This document shows, piece by piece, positions 1 to 8,685 of a stretch of 64,000 bases of DNA. Made by a program: the position numbers and the translations under genes. The first letter of the stretch is position 1; the number at the start of each line of letters is the position of its first letter. The notes beneath the pieces are model-generated. The model did no database searches and was not told the origin of the DNA. It was given only the letters and a program-made list of their open reading frames with translations. The stretch is from Streptomyces rimosus subsp. rimosus (lineage in GTDB: Bacteria; Actinomycetota; Actinomycetes; Streptomycetales; Streptomycetaceae). The stretch is from the NCBI RefSeq assembly GCF_000720725.1, contig NZ_JOCQ01000026.1:1-64000 (forward strand), in the 5' to 3' direction.

Positions 1-58
1 GGGCGGAGATGGTGGCGGAACTGGTGGGGGGGGACTGGTGGGGAGTTGGTGGTGGGAC

Positions 59-1318
59 CTACCGGGACGCTGACGGAAGGTCGTAGGCCGTACGGAGCCG
101 TGTCGCCGTGCGGGATGCCCGCCTGTCCTCAGGTCGGGTGGTCGCTTCCAGTGCCTCCCATACCGCCAGGTCGTGTTCGCCCCAGGGCGTATCGGCCCAC
201 AGGCGCAGGGCCTCCGGGTCGCGGTGGGTGAGGACGGCTCGCCGTAGCCGGTCTTCCAGTACGGAGCGCAGGCGTCGGACGCCGGGGGCTTCGGATAGGG
301 GGAGCAGCGGGCCGCGGTAGTCGCGCAGCGCTGCCGTCAGGTTGCCGGACGCCAGCTCCGCTTCGACCAGGTCCAGATCCGTCTCCACCGCTCTGGTCAG
401 GCGGTACGGGCGTGAGTCGAGCAGGGGTCCGACCACTTGGCGCAGGCGGGAGAGTTCCGCGCGCAGGGTCACCGGCCGGACATCGCGTTCTCCGTACAGA
501 AGCGCGGCCAGTCGGTCGCCGGTCAGGCCCTCCGGATGCCGGGCCAGCAGGAGCAAGATCTCGCTGTGCCGGGGGCCGAGCCGCAGGGTTCGGCCGTCCG
601 TGGTCAGGACCGCTTCGTCCCGGGCGAGGACGGTCAGGTGGGCGGCGGGTGCGGTCCGTTCCGGGTACGCGGCGAGGTGAGCCTCCGCGGCGCGGGCGGT
701 GGCCTGGACCAGTGCCAGGCTGTGCGGGCTGGCGAGGTGGTCGCCGCCGGTGATGTCCACGGCTCCCAGCAGCCGGCCCGTCCGCAGGTCGTGCAGGGGA
801 GCCGCCGCGCAGGTCCACTTCTGGACACGCTTGTTGTAGTGCTCGGCCGCGAAGATCTGTACGGCGTGGTCGGCGGCCAGCGCGGTGCCCGGCGCGTTGG
901 TGCCGGCGTGCCGTTCGTCCCAGCGGGCCCCGGCGACGAAGTTCATGCGCTCCGCGTGCCGCCGTACGCCGGGGTGGCCTTCCACCCACAGCAGCCGGCC
1001 CTGCGGGTCGCAGACGGCGAGCAGGTGGGCGCCGTCGTGGGCGATGGTGCCCAGCAGCTCGCGGAAGACGGGCATGGCGCGGGCCAGCGGGTGCGCGTCG
1101 CGGTAGGCGCGCAGCTCGGACTCGTCGAGGTCGATCGGGGCCGGTCCGTCGAGCGTTGCGCGCGCGGACGCCGACCGGCGCCACGAGTCGGCCACCACTT
1201 GGCGTACCGGTTGGGCCACCGACCCGCCCGCCAGAAATTCCTCGTGGGCCCGCCGTACCGTACGGGTGCGTTCCACGGGGTCGGCTCCCGACTCCATCGC
1301 CAGCCAAGGGTTGACCAC
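59..1318 (-). CDS. GAF-domain transcriptional regulator (no AAA+ domain)
   Basis: The 419-residue protein has an N-terminal region like the sensory part of AcoR-type regulators. A GAF-like domain at roughly residues 75-215 contains the motifs CDPQGRLLWVEG and GTNAPGTALA. A winged-helix-like segment at about 225-320 reads LRLGPRHSEILLLLARHPEGL (shown in part by key residues L, R, H, E) and is followed by a helical tail. The AAA+ sigma54 module of true AcoR is missing, as is usual for actinobacterial members. The GTG start at 1318 is chosen because GGAGAGG lies 6 nt upstream; an ATG seven codons later is the alternative. It is read alone, 166 nt downstream of a membrane-protein operon. A small-molecule-sensing DNA-binding role is inferred; the ligand is unknown. 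Confidence 0.8.
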   Translation of the reverse strand: MVNPWLAMESGADPVERTRTVRRAHEEFLAGGSVAQPVRQVVADSWRRSASARATLDGPAPIDLDESELRAYRDAHPLARAMPVFRELLGTIAHDGAHLLAVCDPQGRLLWVEGHPGVRRHAERMNFVAGARWDERHAGTNAPGTALAADHAVQIFAAEHYNKRVQKWTCAAAPLHDLRTGRLLGAVDITGGDHLASPHSLALVQATARAAEAHLAAYPERTAPAAHLTVLARDEAVLTTDGRTLRLGPRHSEILLLLARHPEGLTGDRLAALLYGERDVRPVTLRAELSRLRQVVGPLLDSRPYRLTRAVETDLDLVEAELASGNLTAALRDYRGPLLPLSEAPGVRRLRSVLEDRLRRAVLTHRDPEALRLWADTPWGEHDLAVWEALEATTRPEDRRASRTATRLRTAYDLPSASR

Positions 1319-1343
1319 GCGTCACCTCTCCGTTGCGGCTGCT

Positions 1344-1392
1344 GCCGACTGCCGACTGCCGACTGCCGACTGCCGACTGCTGACTGCCGACT
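1344..1392. repeat. Heptamer tandem repeat (GCCGACT)n
   Basis: Seven adjacent copies of the 7-mer GCCGACT lie here; the sixth has one change (GCTGACT). The array ends about 25 nt before the GTG start of the GAF-domain regulator, so it sits in that gene's 5' untranslated or promoter region. A 7-nt unit in non-coding DNA is prone to slippage and would change promoter or leader length in steps of 7. Confidence 0.9.
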
Positions 1393-1484
1393 GCCTGTTG
1401 CCCCCGCCCCCGTAACCGATGGTGCTCGTACGGCGCTGGGCAGTAAAGCCCGCTGGAGGGTGGCGTGGGGGCGTGGCGGTACCG

Positions 1485-2408
1485 TCAGGGCCGCGCCACT
1501 GCCGCCCCGCCCTCCGGAAGCAGGTCCGCCATCGCCCGCCAATGGCCCTTCGGGAGGCCCACCAGTCCGTACAGCCACCGGACGGGGGAGCGGCGCGGCA
1601 GTAGGAGCCCGCCCGCGACCACGGCGAAAACCGCCAGGCCTACGGGGAAACCGAGGAAGCGGACCAGCGTGCTCGCGAGGAGGGCGCCGAGCAGCGGCAG
1701 CCCGTACAGTCCCGCGCCCGCGATGGCGACGGCGAGGAAGCGCGGGACCTTCAGGTCCTGTGCGCCGCCCGGCAGGAGCCAGCCCTCGGCCAGCCAGCCG
1801 ATCTCGGTCAGCAGCAGTACGCCGATGACGGCGGCGCCGAGGACCAGGAGGGCGAGGAAGGTGCCGGAGGTCAGGAAGCGCAGGACGTTGTTGACCACGC
1901 TGTCCTTCGGCCAGGCGCGCAGGGCGGCACCGTCCGTACTGAGGAAGCGGCGGTAGCCCTGGCCGTCCCAGCCGTGCACGAGGGTGCCGAAGAGCAGGAA
2001 GTGACCGACGACGCAATTCAGGTACGCCCAGTAGCCCGCGCCGACCAGGCACAGGGCCTGGGCGAACAGGAAACCGAGGAGAGTGGCGGTCACGACGCCG
2101 CCCGCGTAGAGGAGGGGCAGGCCCGCCCAGACGCCGCGGTGGCCGTCCGCGATGTGCATCGTCGACCAGGACGGGTTCTGCCACATCAGGAACAGCCCGG
2201 TCGGCACCAGCAGCACCGCGGCGTACAGGAGCGTCAGACACAGGTACGGGTTCGCGGCGCGGCTGATCAAGCGTGGGGCGAGCAGCCGGGGCAGCCCGGT
2301 ACGGTCGGCGGCGCGGCGTTCGAGGAACTGCAACTGCCGGGCGGCGGCGAGCGCGAACGTCGAGCCGATGCCGTACGCCCAGAACAGCGCGGCCGGCAGC
2401 CCGATCAT
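1485..2408 (-). CDS. Polytopic membrane protein of unknown function
   Basis: The 307-residue protein is mostly hydrophobic, with about seven or eight predicted membrane segments, for example near residues 5-25, 55-75, 92-125, 180-205 and 230-275. It also has a conserved-looking soluble stretch rich in W, G and H (HGWDGQGYRRFLSTDG). I recognise no family. The ATG at 2408 overlaps the stop of the upstream gene by 4 nt (ATGA), so translation is probably coupled. It is the last gene of a three-gene operon with the DUF6230 and DUF6114 proteins and should work with them at the membrane. Confidence 0.75.
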   Translation of the reverse strand: MIGLPAALFWAYGIGSTFALAAARQLQFLERRAADRTGLPRLLAPRLISRAANPYLCLTLLYAAVLLVPTGLFLMWQNPSWSTMHIADGHRGVWAGLPLLYAGGVVTATLLGFLFAQALCLVGAGYWAYLNCVVGHFLLFGTLVHGWDGQGYRRFLSTDGAALRAWPKDSVVNNVLRFLTSGTFLALLVLGAAVIGVLLLTEIGWLAEGWLLPGGAQDLKVPRFLAVAIAGAGLYGLPLLGALLASTLVRFLGFPVGLAVFAVVAGGLLLPRRSPVRWLYGLVGLPKGHWRAMADLLPEGGAAVARP

Positions 2409-3436
2409 GCCGACCCCGCTGCCGCCCCGGCGTCCAGCGTGAGCCCGTCCGCGACGATCAGGTCGGAGGTGACCAGGGCCTGTTCGGCGTCGACGTCGGT
2501 CATGAAGACGAACGGCGGTATGACCGGCGGCACCGGCAGCGTGTCGGGGGTGAAGGTCAGGCAGATGATGCCTTCCAGGCAGCCGCTGAATTTGGTCAGG
2601 TAGAGCGTTACGTTGCCGCTCAGGTCCAAGGTGCGGGCTTTGAGGCCCAGTTGAGGGCCGCCTGTGTCACGGGTGATGAGTCGGTAGTCCGTGAGTGAGG
2701 CGGCCTTCATGTGCAGGACCATCGCTTTGACGGGGCCGTTGACGGTGGGCACGGTGGTGACACCGGCGAGCGTGAAGCCCTTCGGTGCGAACATCGTGGT
2801 GGTCACGGTGGGCGGGGTGGGCGGCGCTGGGATGCCGGCCGCCGCACGCGCGGGTGGGGCCGGGGTGCCGATGACCGTGATGAGGGCGACCGGCAGTGCT
2901 ACGGCGAGGGATCGGGTTCGGGGGCCGGGCGTGCTGTTGTCGGAATCAGGCTTGGCATCGGACTCGGGATCGGCCGAGGCGCGCCCCGTACGACCACCCT
3001 CCTCCTCCACCACCGTCCACCCGAACCCCATCGCGCTGCCCGCGATGCCCAGCCCCATCCCCACCAGGAATCCGCCCAGGTTGGTCGCCGCGAAGGACAG
3101 CACGGATAGGATCAGCGCGTGCAGGCTCACATAGTGGTGGGCGGCCGGGCGCAGCCACAGGAACAGCCCGGCCACGATCAGGGCCAGACCGATGCCGATC
3201 GCGGCCAGCCCGCCCAGGCCGAGGTTGATCAGTACGGTCAGCGGTGACAGCGGTACGAGCAGCAGCTCCGCGCCGCCCAGGACCAGCAGCAGCCCGGCCC
3301 AGAACGGCCGGGTCCGCCGCCAGCCGCGGAACGCCGCGCGCCGCTCGGGCCAGGGGAGCCGGACGGCCGGTGGCCGGACGGCCGGGCGCCGCACGGGCCG
3401 GCGCCGGGCGATCGGGCGCCGGCTGCTCAGAAGCAC
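2405..3436 (-). CDS. DUF6114 membrane protein with an extra exported-type C-terminal domain
   Basis: Residues about 35-160 form a four-helix DUF6114-like membrane region (FWAGLLLVLGGAELLLVPLS and following hydrophobic segments). A charged, proline-rich linker comes next. At about residues 193-220 there is a second hydrophobic, signal-peptide-like segment ending in ARAAA, and then a roughly 130-residue beta-rich domain with two cysteines (SGCLEGIICL). The GTG start overlaps the end of the DUF6230 gene by 10 nt. DUF6114 and DUF6230 proteins are commonly paired in Streptomyces; their function is not known to me. The tail looks like a separate small secreted protein fused onto DUF6114. Confidence 0.8.
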   Translation of the reverse strand: MLLSSRRPIARRRPVRRPAVRPPAVRLPWPERRAAFRGWRRTRPFWAGLLLVLGGAELLLVPLSPLTVLINLGLGGLAAIGIGLALIVAGLFLWLRPAAHHYVSLHALILSVLSFAATNLGGFLVGMGLGIAGSAMGFGWTVVEEEGGRTGRASADPESDAKPDSDNSTPGPRTRSLAVALPVALITVIGTPAPPARAAAGIPAPPTPPTVTTTMFAPKGFTLAGVTTVPTVNGPVKAMVLHMKAASLTDYRLITRDTGGPQLGLKARTLDLSGNVTLYLTKFSGCLEGIICLTFTPDTLPVPPVIPPFVFMTDVDAEQALVTSDLIVADGLTLDAGAAAGSA

Positions 3437-4041
3437 TTCTTGCCGCCCAGGCTCACATCGAGCCGCAGGCCCTTGAGGCGGAAGTTGCCGCCGGTGGCGG
3501 ACCAGGCGTGCGACCGGACTCCGGCGACCTCGATGTTCCCGGCCTGGAGCCCGAACTTGCCCTTCTCGCCCTGGACTCCGGGCACCTGGTCGAGGGTGGA
3601 GGCGTCCCGCCCGATCTGCGCCGTACCGAACCGCGCGTCACCCACCAGGTCCTCGCCGTCGATGACGAGGTTGTCGGCGGTGACCTGGCCGGCGTCGCCG
3701 CCCGCGGTCAGCTTGAACACCACCGTGCCGACGGGCGTCTTGACCTCGGCCGCCTGGCAGATGTCGCTCAGGACGGCCTTGCCCAGGCCGAGCAGGGCCA
3801 CCGGGTGCCCCGTGCCGCCCGCGTCGCGGTCGGTGTGCACGTACGAGGCCAGGCCCTGGCTGGTCAGCTTGCCGGACGAGACCTGGAAGTTGGTGCCCGA
3901 GACGGCGAAGGAGGCGGCCAGCGCGCCCTCGGCCATCACCGAGGCCATCGCGCCGACGGCGAGCACCGCGGGGATCGCCGTCACCGCGGTCTTTCTCCAG
4001 GAAGTGCGTCCCTGAGGCAACGGCCGCTTGTTCTTGCTCAC
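3427..4041 (-). CDS. DUF6230 family exported protein
   Basis: The 204-residue protein has an N-terminal basic stretch, then a hydrophobic segment (AVTAIPAVLAVGAMASVMAE) ending near an ALAAS cleavage-like site. The rest is a soluble beta-rich domain with regularly spaced G and V residues and a C-terminal KKCF. This matches the DUF6230 family of Streptomyces surface or secreted proteins. The GTG start at 4041 has GAGGAAG just upstream. It is the first gene of the operon with DUF6114 and a polytopic membrane protein, and is divergent from a TetR gene 165 nt away that may control it. No biochemical function can be assigned. Confidence 0.8.
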   Translation of the reverse strand: MSKNKRPLPQGRTSWRKTAVTAIPAVLAVGAMASVMAEGALAASFAVSGTNFQVSSGKLTSQGLASYVHTDRDAGGTGHPVALLGLGKAVLSDICQAAEVKTPVGTVVFKLTAGGDAGQVTADNLVIDGEDLVGDARFGTAQIGRDASTLDQVPGVQGEKGKFGLQAGNIEVAGVRSHAWSATGGNFRLKGLRLDVSLGGKKCF

Positions 4042-4206
4042 TGCTTCCTCCCCGGGGCAGCGATGGACCGGCTGCGAGCGCAGCCGTGGACACGTGCGAG
4101 CGCGCGAGGGAAGTGCCTGTGTGGAGCGGCTACGGGACGAAGCCGCAGGTGGCGTACCTCTGCCATACTGCGGAAAACCCGTGGCAGTTGGAGACTAGGG
4201 CTCGAA

Positions 4207-4866
4207 TTGAATAATAGTCAACAGCGCGGACCAGGTGCCCCGCGGACCGCCCGCGCCACCGAGCGCTCGCAGGCGCGGCGTGCCGAACTGATCGCCGTCG
4301 GAAGGAAGCTGTTCGCCGACACCTCCTACGACGCCCTGTCCATGGACGACATCGCCCGCCAGGCCGGTGTCGCGAAGGGGCTGATCTACTACTACTTCAA
4401 GAACAAGCGCGGCTACTACCTTGCGATCATCGAGGACGCGGTCGCCGAACTGGTCCAGCGCGCCTCCAGCACCCACGACCTGCCGCCCATGGAGCGGGTC
4501 CAGCACACGATCGACGGCTATCTGCGGTACGCGGAGCACCACCAGGCGGCCTACCGTGCCATCGTCACCGGCGGCGTCGGCTTCGACGCGCAAGTGCTCG
4601 CCATCCGCGAGGCGGTCCGCGAGCAGCTGATCGGCACCATCGCGCACGCCGCCTGGGGCCGCGCGGAGATACCCGCGCTGGCCCGTACGGCGCTGGTCGG
4701 CTGGCTCTCCAGTGTCGAGGGCGTCACCCTCGAATGGATCGCGCGGCGGGAACTGGGCCGGGGCACGGTCTGTTCGCTGCTCGTCCGGGGGCTGGGTGAC
4801 ACCCTGCGGCTGATCGAGGAGTACGAGCCGACCTGCCCGGCGCCGACCCGGCCGCCCATTCCCTGA
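4207..4866 (+). CDS. TetR family transcriptional regulator
   Basis: The 219-residue protein has a typical TetR helix-turn-helix at about residues 25-70 (MDDIARQAGVAKGLIYYYF) and a variable helical ligand-binding half. The reading frame is open far upstream, but the only sensible start is TTG at 4207, with AGGG 6 nt before it; this removes low-quality upstream sequence. It is divergent from the DUF6230/DUF6114 operon, the expected place for a local repressor. The ligand is unknown. The gene is followed by a strong terminator hairpin. Confidence 0.88.
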   Translation: MNNSQQRGPGAPRTARATERSQARRAELIAVGRKLFADTSYDALSMDDIARQAGVAKGLIYYYFKNKRGYYLAIIEDAVAELVQRASSTHDLPPMERVQHTIDGYLRYAEHHQAAYRAIVTGGVGFDAQVLAIREAVREQLIGTIAHAAWGRAEIPALARTALVGWLSSVEGVTLEWIARRELGRGTVCSLLVRGLGDTLRLIEEYEPTCPAPTRPPIP

Positions 4867-4891
4867 TCAGGGGCGGAATGCGCCGGAGGTG

Positions 4892-4929
4892 CTGGAGGGG
4901 CGGGATGCCGTGGCGTCCCGCCCCTCCAG
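4892..4929 (+). terminator. Strong hairpin terminator after the TetR gene
   Basis: Arms CTGGAGGGGCGGGATGCC and GGCGTCCCGCCCCTCCAG pair over 18 bp with one G-T wobble and almost no loop. The hairpin begins 25 nt after the TetR stop codon. There is no T-run, as is common in Streptomyces. Confidence 0.8.
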
Positions 4930-5115
4930 TGCATCTGCCGAGGGCGCCCGCCGTGCGCGCCTACCGCGCACATCCGCAGTGCGATGTGTTCTACGTGGTG
5001 ATGCGCCTGCCGTGCCGCGCCCCTCGACCGGTCGGGGCGGAACAGCGCCGTCCGCCGGCCAATTCCCGTGCAGAACTGTTGTTTTACGGTGCTCACTGTG
5101 CCTAACTGTTTGACT

Positions 5116-7806
5116 ATGTTTCCTTCTTCGTATCGCCTGAGCCTGCGCGCCAGAGGCGTCTTGCACCGGAGATACCGCGCGAGACCCCGGCGCTCGTACC
5201 CCCAAATGCTGCTCTGTGCCTTTCTGTTCGCCCTCGCCGCGTCGCTGCCCGTCAGCAGCCTCGCGCTCCCCGCGCAGGCGGCGGGTCAGGCCGCCGGCAG
5301 CGCGGCAAAGGCCCTGCACGCAGGCGGACACGGTCTCAAAGGCGAGTACTTCCGGATGTCCAAGCCCGGGGCCCGCGACTTCGCCGAACTCGGCGGAACA
5401 ACCCTGGAGCCGGCCGTCGACTTCCCCGACCTGAGCTCCACCTTCCGGATCACCACGGGCCGCACCGAGCACACCACGGCGCGATGGAGCGGCAAGATCG
5501 AGGTTCCCGGGAGCGGGAAGTTCACCTTCTTCGCCAAGGGCGACAACGGCTTCCGGTTCTTCATCGACGGCAAGCCGGTCATCGATCACTGGGTGCCCGA
5601 TTGGGACGTCGAGGTCAAGAGCGAACCCCTCGAACTCACCGCCGGCCGGCAGTACGACTTCCGGTACGAGATGTTCCAGGACAGCGGCGGTTCCAACATG
5701 GTGCTGAGCTGGCAGAGCCCGGACGTCAAGAGGCAGCCGGTCCCCGAGTCGGCCTTCACCCCGCCGGACGGCTTCGAGCCGTACCCGGTGGACCTCACGG
5801 TCGGCACCGACGGGCGCCGGCTGCGGGCGACGTTCGAGGACGAGGCCGGTGTGACCGAGGCGGTCAAGGACCATCTGACGCTGGACGTCGACGCCACGGA
5901 CATGCCCGTGGCGTCGGTCGTCAGGGACGAGGACGACCCGCGCTCCGTGGTCCTCACGCCGGCCGGGCCCGTACAGAAGGGCCAGCGGGTGCGCTTCGTC
6001 TACGACGGCAAGGGCGGGCTGACCAGCGGCGGCAAGCAGGTGCCGATGGTGATCCGCTCTGCCGGGAACCTCTCCACCCACCGGCTGACCACCACGTGGG
6101 GCGACAAGGTCGACCCGGACAACCCGCTGCCCGAATACCCCCGCCCACAGGAGAAGCGGGCGAAGTGGCGCAACCTCAACGGCCCATGGGAATTCGCCGG
6201 TGCCCGTAAGGACGAACAGCCCCCGTTCGGCAAGAAGCTCGCCGAGAAGATCACGGTGCCGTTCCCCGTCGAGTCGCAGCTCTCCGGGATCGAGCGGCAC
6301 GAGGACCACATGTTCTACCGCAAGCTCGTCACCGTCCCCGGGAGCTGGCACGTCGGCAACACACAGCGAGTCAAGCTCAACTTCGGCGCCGTCGACTACG
6401 AGGCCCGGGTGTGGGTCAACGGCAAGCAGGTGGCCCGGCACACCGGCGGCTACACCGGCTTCAGTGCCGACGTCACCGACGCGCTGAAGAGGGGCGGCAA
6501 GCAGGAGATCATCGTCGGGGTCACCGACACCGCCGGCGCCGACCAGCCGAAGGGCAAGCAGACGTCGCGCCCCGGGGGCATCTTCTACACCCAGTCCTCC
6601 GGTATCTGGCAGACCGTCTGGATGGAACCCGTCGCCAGGACGGCCGTCGACAGGATCGTCAGCACCCCCGACATCGGCAGCAGCACCCTCAAGGTGAAGG
6701 CGGAATCCCGCAACGCCTCCGCGCGGGCGAAGGTCACGGCCGTGGCGCGGGACAAGAAGGGCAAGGAGGTCGGCAGGATCACCGGAGCCGCCAACACGAA
6801 CCTCGACCTGAAGGTGCGGAACCAGCACCTGTGGTCGCCCGACGACCCCTACCTCTACGACCTCGAAGTCACCCTGCGCGACGGCGGGCCGAAGGACGTC
6901 GTCAAGAGCTACTTCGGGATGCGCTCCCTCGGCGTACAGAAGGTCGGCGGCCACCCCAAGCTCGTACTGAACGGCAAGCCCTTCTTCTCGCTCGCCATGC
7001 TGGACCAGGGCTTCTGGCCGGACGGCCTCTACACCCAGCCCAGCGACGACGCGCTGCGCTTCGACCTGGAGGGGCAGAAGCGGCTCGGCTTCAACGCGGT
7101 ACGCAAGCACATCAAGGTCGAGTCGCCCCGCTGGTACTACCACGCGGACCGGCTCGGACTGCTGGTGTGGCAGGACTTCGTCTCCGGCGACATCACCGGC
7201 GAGCAGGGGCAGCGGGCGTTCACCGACCAGGCCAGGGAGATGATGGACCTGACGCACAACTCCCCGGCCGTCGGCGGCTACGTCGTCTTCAACGAGGGCT
7301 GGGGCGAGTGGGACCGCGCCGCCACCGGCCGCCTCGCCGAGTCCGTCAAGGCCGCCGACCCCTCGCGTGTCGTCAACGCGCACAGCGGCGTCAACTGCTG
7401 CAACTCCAAGGGTGACTCGGGCAAGGGCGAGATCATCGATCACCACGACTACAACAACGAGGACCCGCCCGCACCCGACGACCGCCGTGCCGCCATGGAC
7501 GGCGAACACGGCGGCTTCACCCTGCGCACCCCTGGCCACATGTGGCCCGGCGCCCCCACCGTGATCTACAGCGGGGTGGCCGACACGGAGGCGCTGACCC
7601 GCAAGTACGTCGACAACACCCGCAAGTTCTACCTGCGCCAGGCGGGTGGGCAACTGTCCGGCTCGGTCTACACGCAGGTCTCCGACCTGGAGAACGAACT
7701 CAACGGCTTCTGGACGTACGACCGCCGCAAGCTCAAGGTCGACCCCGCCCGCGTCCGCGCCGTCAACCGCGAGGTCATCGCCGCCGGAGCCGCGGCAGGA
7801 GGCTGA
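5116..7806 (+). CDS. Secreted PA14-containing glycoside hydrolase family 2 protein
   Basis: About 896 residues. A long basic N-region precedes a signal peptide (MLLCAFLFALAASLPVSSLA, then LPAQA). A PA14 carbohydrate-binding domain at about 70-210 contains GDNGFRFFIDGKPVIDHW. A GH2-type sandwich, immunoglobulin-like and TIM-barrel set fills the rest. The acid/base glutamate is E727 in FNEGWGEWD, and E797 in GEHGG is a likely nucleophile. The substrate could be a beta-galactoside, beta-glucuronide or similar; the sequence does not decide. The start is uncertain: ATG 5116, GTG 5098 and ATG 5206 are all possible and none has a clear ribosome binding site. The gene is monocistronic. Confidence 0.85.
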   Translation: MFPSSYRLSLRARGVLHRRYRARPRRSYPQMLLCAFLFALAASLPVSSLALPAQAAGQAAGSAAKALHAGGHGLKGEYFRMSKPGARDFAELGGTTLEPAVDFPDLSSTFRITTGRTEHTTARWSGKIEVPGSGKFTFFAKGDNGFRFFIDGKPVIDHWVPDWDVEVKSEPLELTAGRQYDFRYEMFQDSGGSNMVLSWQSPDVKRQPVPESAFTPPDGFEPYPVDLTVGTDGRRLRATFEDEAGVTEAVKDHLTLDVDATDMPVASVVRDEDDPRSVVLTPAGPVQKGQRVRFVYDGKGGLTSGGKQVPMVIRSAGNLSTHRLTTTWGDKVDPDNPLPEYPRPQEKRAKWRNLNGPWEFAGARKDEQPPFGKKLAEKITVPFPVESQLSGIERHEDHMFYRKLVTVPGSWHVGNTQRVKLNFGAVDYEARVWVNGKQVARHTGGYTGFSADVTDALKRGGKQEIIVGVTDTAGADQPKGKQTSRPGGIFYTQSSGIWQTVWMEPVARTAVDRIVSTPDIGSSTLKVKAESRNASARAKVTAVARDKKGKEVGRITGAANTNLDLKVRNQHLWSPDDPYLYDLEVTLRDGGPKDVVKSYFGMRSLGVQKVGGHPKLVLNGKPFFSLAMLDQGFWPDGLYTQPSDDALRFDLEGQKRLGFNAVRKHIKVESPRWYYHADRLGLLVWQDFVSGDITGEQGQRAFTDQAREMMDLTHNSPAVGGYVVFNEGWGEWDRAATGRLAESVKAADPSRVVNAHSGVNCCNSKGDSGKGEIIDHHDYNNEDPPAPDDRRAAMDGEHGGFTLRTPGHMWPGAPTVIYSGVADTEALTRKYVDNTRKFYLRQAGGQLSGSVYTQVSDLENELNGFWTYDRRKLKVDPARVRAVNREVIAAGAAAGG

Positions 7807-7809
7807 TCA

Positions 7810-7855
7810 TCCCGCGCGTCCCGGGCCCCCTCGGCCGGGATCGGGACGCGCGGGA
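7810..7855 (+). terminator. Terminator after the GH2 gene
   Basis: A 14-bp perfect stem, TCCCGCGCGTCCCG with CGGGACGCGCGGGA, closes an 18-nt loop. It starts immediately after the GH2 stop codon. The next gene is on the opposite strand. Confidence 0.8.
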
Positions 7856-7979
7856 GCCCGCTCTCGGCGAGCCGGCCGGAAGTCCTCGTAGGGACAGGAC
7901 GTACCCGGACCTCCGGCCGGTGTGGCGAAGGGGGCCTTTCCATGCGAACGAAGCCGAGAGCCCGGGAGCACGGGCCAGG

Positions 7980-8007
7980 ACCGGTGACCGGCGACCGGTG
8001 ACCGGTG
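7980..8007. repeat. Heptamer tandem repeat (ACCGGTG)4
   Basis: Four adjacent 7-mers ACCGGTG lie here, the second with one change (ACCGGCG). The array begins 28 nt past the end of the MarR gene, in the intergenic region between convergent genes. Function unknown; it could be a slippage product. Confidence 0.85.
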
Positions 8008-8034
8008 ATCGAACGAACGTTGTCAGCCGAAGCC

Positions 8035-8457
8035 CTAGCGTGCTGCGAGCCGCTCCAGCAGGGCCGCGCTCCGTGCCAGCAGCGCCCGCTCCTCATCCGT
8101 CAGCTCGGCCTCGATGGCCTGGGCGAGCCAGCCGACCCTGCGGCCCCGCTCCGCTTCGAGCGCGGCCCGGCCCGCGTCCGACAGCTCGACCAGCGACTTG
8201 CGGCCGTCCGTGGGGTGCGCCCGGCGCGTGATCAGGTTCTGTTCCATGAGCAGTCCCACCGCCCGGGCCATCGACTGCGGGCGTACGCGCTGATCGGCGG
8301 CGAGGTCGCTGGTGGTCATGGCGCCGTCGCGGTCGAGCGCGCCGAGCACGGCGACCTGGCCCAGGGGGATGCGGTCCTCGTGTTTGACGCGTCGGGTGAG
8401 CTTGCTCATCGCGGTGCGCAGTTCGGCGGCGATGGCGGCGGCTTCCGGGTTGGGCAT
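8035..8457 (-). CDS. MarR family transcriptional regulator
   Basis: The 140-residue protein has the MarR winged helix-turn-helix at about 45-105 (MTTSDLAADQRVRPQSMARA, then HPTDGRKSLVELSDAG) between dimerisation helices. This length is normal for the family. The ATG at 8457 has no strong ribosome binding site, so a leaderless or weakly initiated transcript is possible. It is divergent from an enolase gene, with a repeat-rich 228-nt spacer that looks like its operator region. It probably controls the enolase gene and itself; the inducer is unknown. Confidence 0.88.
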   Translation of the reverse strand: MPNPEAAAIAAELRTAMSKLTRRVKHEDRIPLGQVAVLGALDRDGAMTTSDLAADQRVRPQSMARAVGLLMEQNLITRRAHPTDGRKSLVELSDAGRAALEAERGRRVGWLAQAIEAELTDEERALLARSAALLERLAAR

Positions 8458-8551
8458 AGGGCACTTTACCCCGTACGCCGGCCGAGCCGCGCATCTGACC
8501 TGCGCGTCTGCCCTCCGCGGCGATGCTGTTCCGCTGATCTATGCAGCTGAA

Positions 8552-8585
8552 CTGCTCAGCCAAGCTGAGCAGCAAAACTGAGCAG
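8552..8585. promoter_or_regulatory. Palindrome and repeats, candidate MarR operator
   Basis: A perfect palindrome, CTGCTCAGC and GCTGAGCAG with a 3-nt centre, fills 8552-8572, and a further half-site CTGAGCAG follows at 8578-8585. Related GCAGC/GCTG words continue up to about 8605. The array lies between the MarR and enolase start codons, as expected for an autoregulated divergent promoter. Confidence 0.6.
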
Positions 8586-8685
8586 CGAAACTGTGCAGCA
8601 ATGCTGTACGGTTTGGTTGTCGGGCTCAGCGCCAGCGTTGTCGCAGCCGGGGCCACGGCATACGACAACGGGAAGGACCTCCCCC

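Noticed and set aside
1..58. G-rich (GGTGGGG) repeats at the window start, possible G-quadruplex
   Set aside because: They are short and irregular, and cut by the window edge; no function can be supported.
3244..4206. Possible N-terminal extension of the TetR protein
   Set aside because: It is antisense to the DUF6230 and DUF6114 genes; TetR similarity starts after the TTG at 4207.
4867..7653. 928-codon open frame on the minus strand opposite the GH2 gene
   Set aside because: It mirrors codon-position GC bias of the real gene, has V/G/A/R-rich low-complexity sequence and no recognisable motif or ribosome binding site.
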